NCBI GenBank assembly: GCA_029706075.1 | Contig: JAINUG010000070.1 | Span: 62,001 to 126,000 of the forward strand | DNA length: 64,000 nucleotides | Reading direction: 5' to 3' | Source of the DNA: Aldrovandia affinis | Taxonomy: Eukaryota > Chordata > Actinopteri > Notacanthiformes > Halosauridae | In this document: one piece after another, positions 63,813-64,000 of the stretch | How positions within the stretch are numbered: the first letter of the stretch is position 1 | Layout: each line of letters opens with the position of its first letter | The notes under the pieces: model-generated | Database searches by the model: none | What the model was told of the DNA's origin: nothing | What the model saw: only the letters and a program-made list of their open reading frames with translations | Made by a program: the position numbers and the translations under genes

Positions 63813-64000
63813 GTGCCAGGGTTCAGCATCATCGCTGCTCCTCTGACCGCTCTGCTCACTGGAAAGCCAGGCCCCTTTGATGACGTAGTATGGACAGAGG
63901 AATGTGAACAATCTTTTCTAACATTGAAGAAAGTCTTGTGTTCTGCTCTTGCTATTGGGCTAGCTGACTATTCCAAACCTTTTGATATTTTTGTTTGTGA
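63813..64000 (+). pseudogene. Retroviral-type pol fragment (connection/RNase H start), runs off window
   Basis: A single open frame from 63813 to the window end shows an IAAPL..L block, a tryptophan, a C/F..LK motif and a D/SKPF block. This is the region joining reverse transcriptase to RNase H in gammaretrovirus-like and related LTR-element pol genes. No RT catalytic motif was found just upstream, so the left side appears truncated or replaced. This could be an endogenous retrovirus or another LTR retroelement; the continuation to the right would decide. Confidence 0.6.

Noticed and set aside
1..64000. CRISPR array, operons, ribosome binding sites, prophage
   Set aside because: No regularly spaced direct repeats or bacterial gene organisation; the genes have spliceosomal introns.

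Overview
The window is nuclear DNA of a ray-finned fish, probably a teleost. The evidence is two vertebrate genes with GT-AG introns, embedded in a dense fish-type mix of transposable elements: Tc1, hAT, Harbinger, pogo/Tigger, CR1/L2/Rex-like, L1 and Penelope retroelements, tRNA-derived SINEs, and the short repeat whose core reads CTCTTATCCAGAGCGACTT. There are no prokaryotic features. I cannot name the species.

Both host genes are on the minus strand, in tandem. (1) A canopy-family gene, best matched to cnpy1, has four coding exons at 23504-23399, 21716-21601, 1152-943 and 140-44. It runs from the start codon to near the C-terminus, and its last exon lies beyond base 1. (2) mocos, molybdenum cofactor sulfurase, is present as its ten 3' coding exons between 62705 and 37596, including the active-site cysteine exon and the whole MOSC domain down to the stop codon. 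Its 5' exons lie beyond base 64000. All exon junctions I placed obey GT-AG and keep the reading frame. About 14 kb (23.5-37.6 kb) separates the two genes.

The rest is repeats. The 20 kb intron of cnpy1 holds hAT fragments, a Harbinger element with a Myb-like ORF, a spliced Mutator-like (Kolobok-type) transposase remnant split by two nested hATs, an AT-rich LINE, a Tigger, another hAT, a TIR element, and a Penelope-like element (PLE) with 430 bp direct terminal repeats. Between the genes are a CR1-like LINE, an internally deleted Tc1, a Harbinger MITE with an internal hairpin, a SINE cluster, another Tc1, an Ac-type hAT, a two-exon TTF-zinc-finger (ZMYM1-like) ORF and a solo LTR. The mocos introns hold more solo LTRs, three more Tc1 elements or fragments, a Rex/L2-like LINE disrupted by nested MITEs, an L1 split by other LINE pieces, and SINEs. 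A retroviral-type pol fragment runs off the right end.

The most interesting observation is a hammerhead-ribozyme-like fold in both terminal repeats of the PLE: a perfect 7 bp stem I, CTGAAGA (fits CUGANGA), GAA and a palindromic ACGCGT. Stem II is degraded. Other points of note are the phase-matched Mutator-like exon pair, the uninterrupted ZMYM1-like ORF, a Tc1 copy whose transposase is broken by one visible homopolymer frameshift, and a solo LTR inside a MITE inside a MITE inside a LINE.
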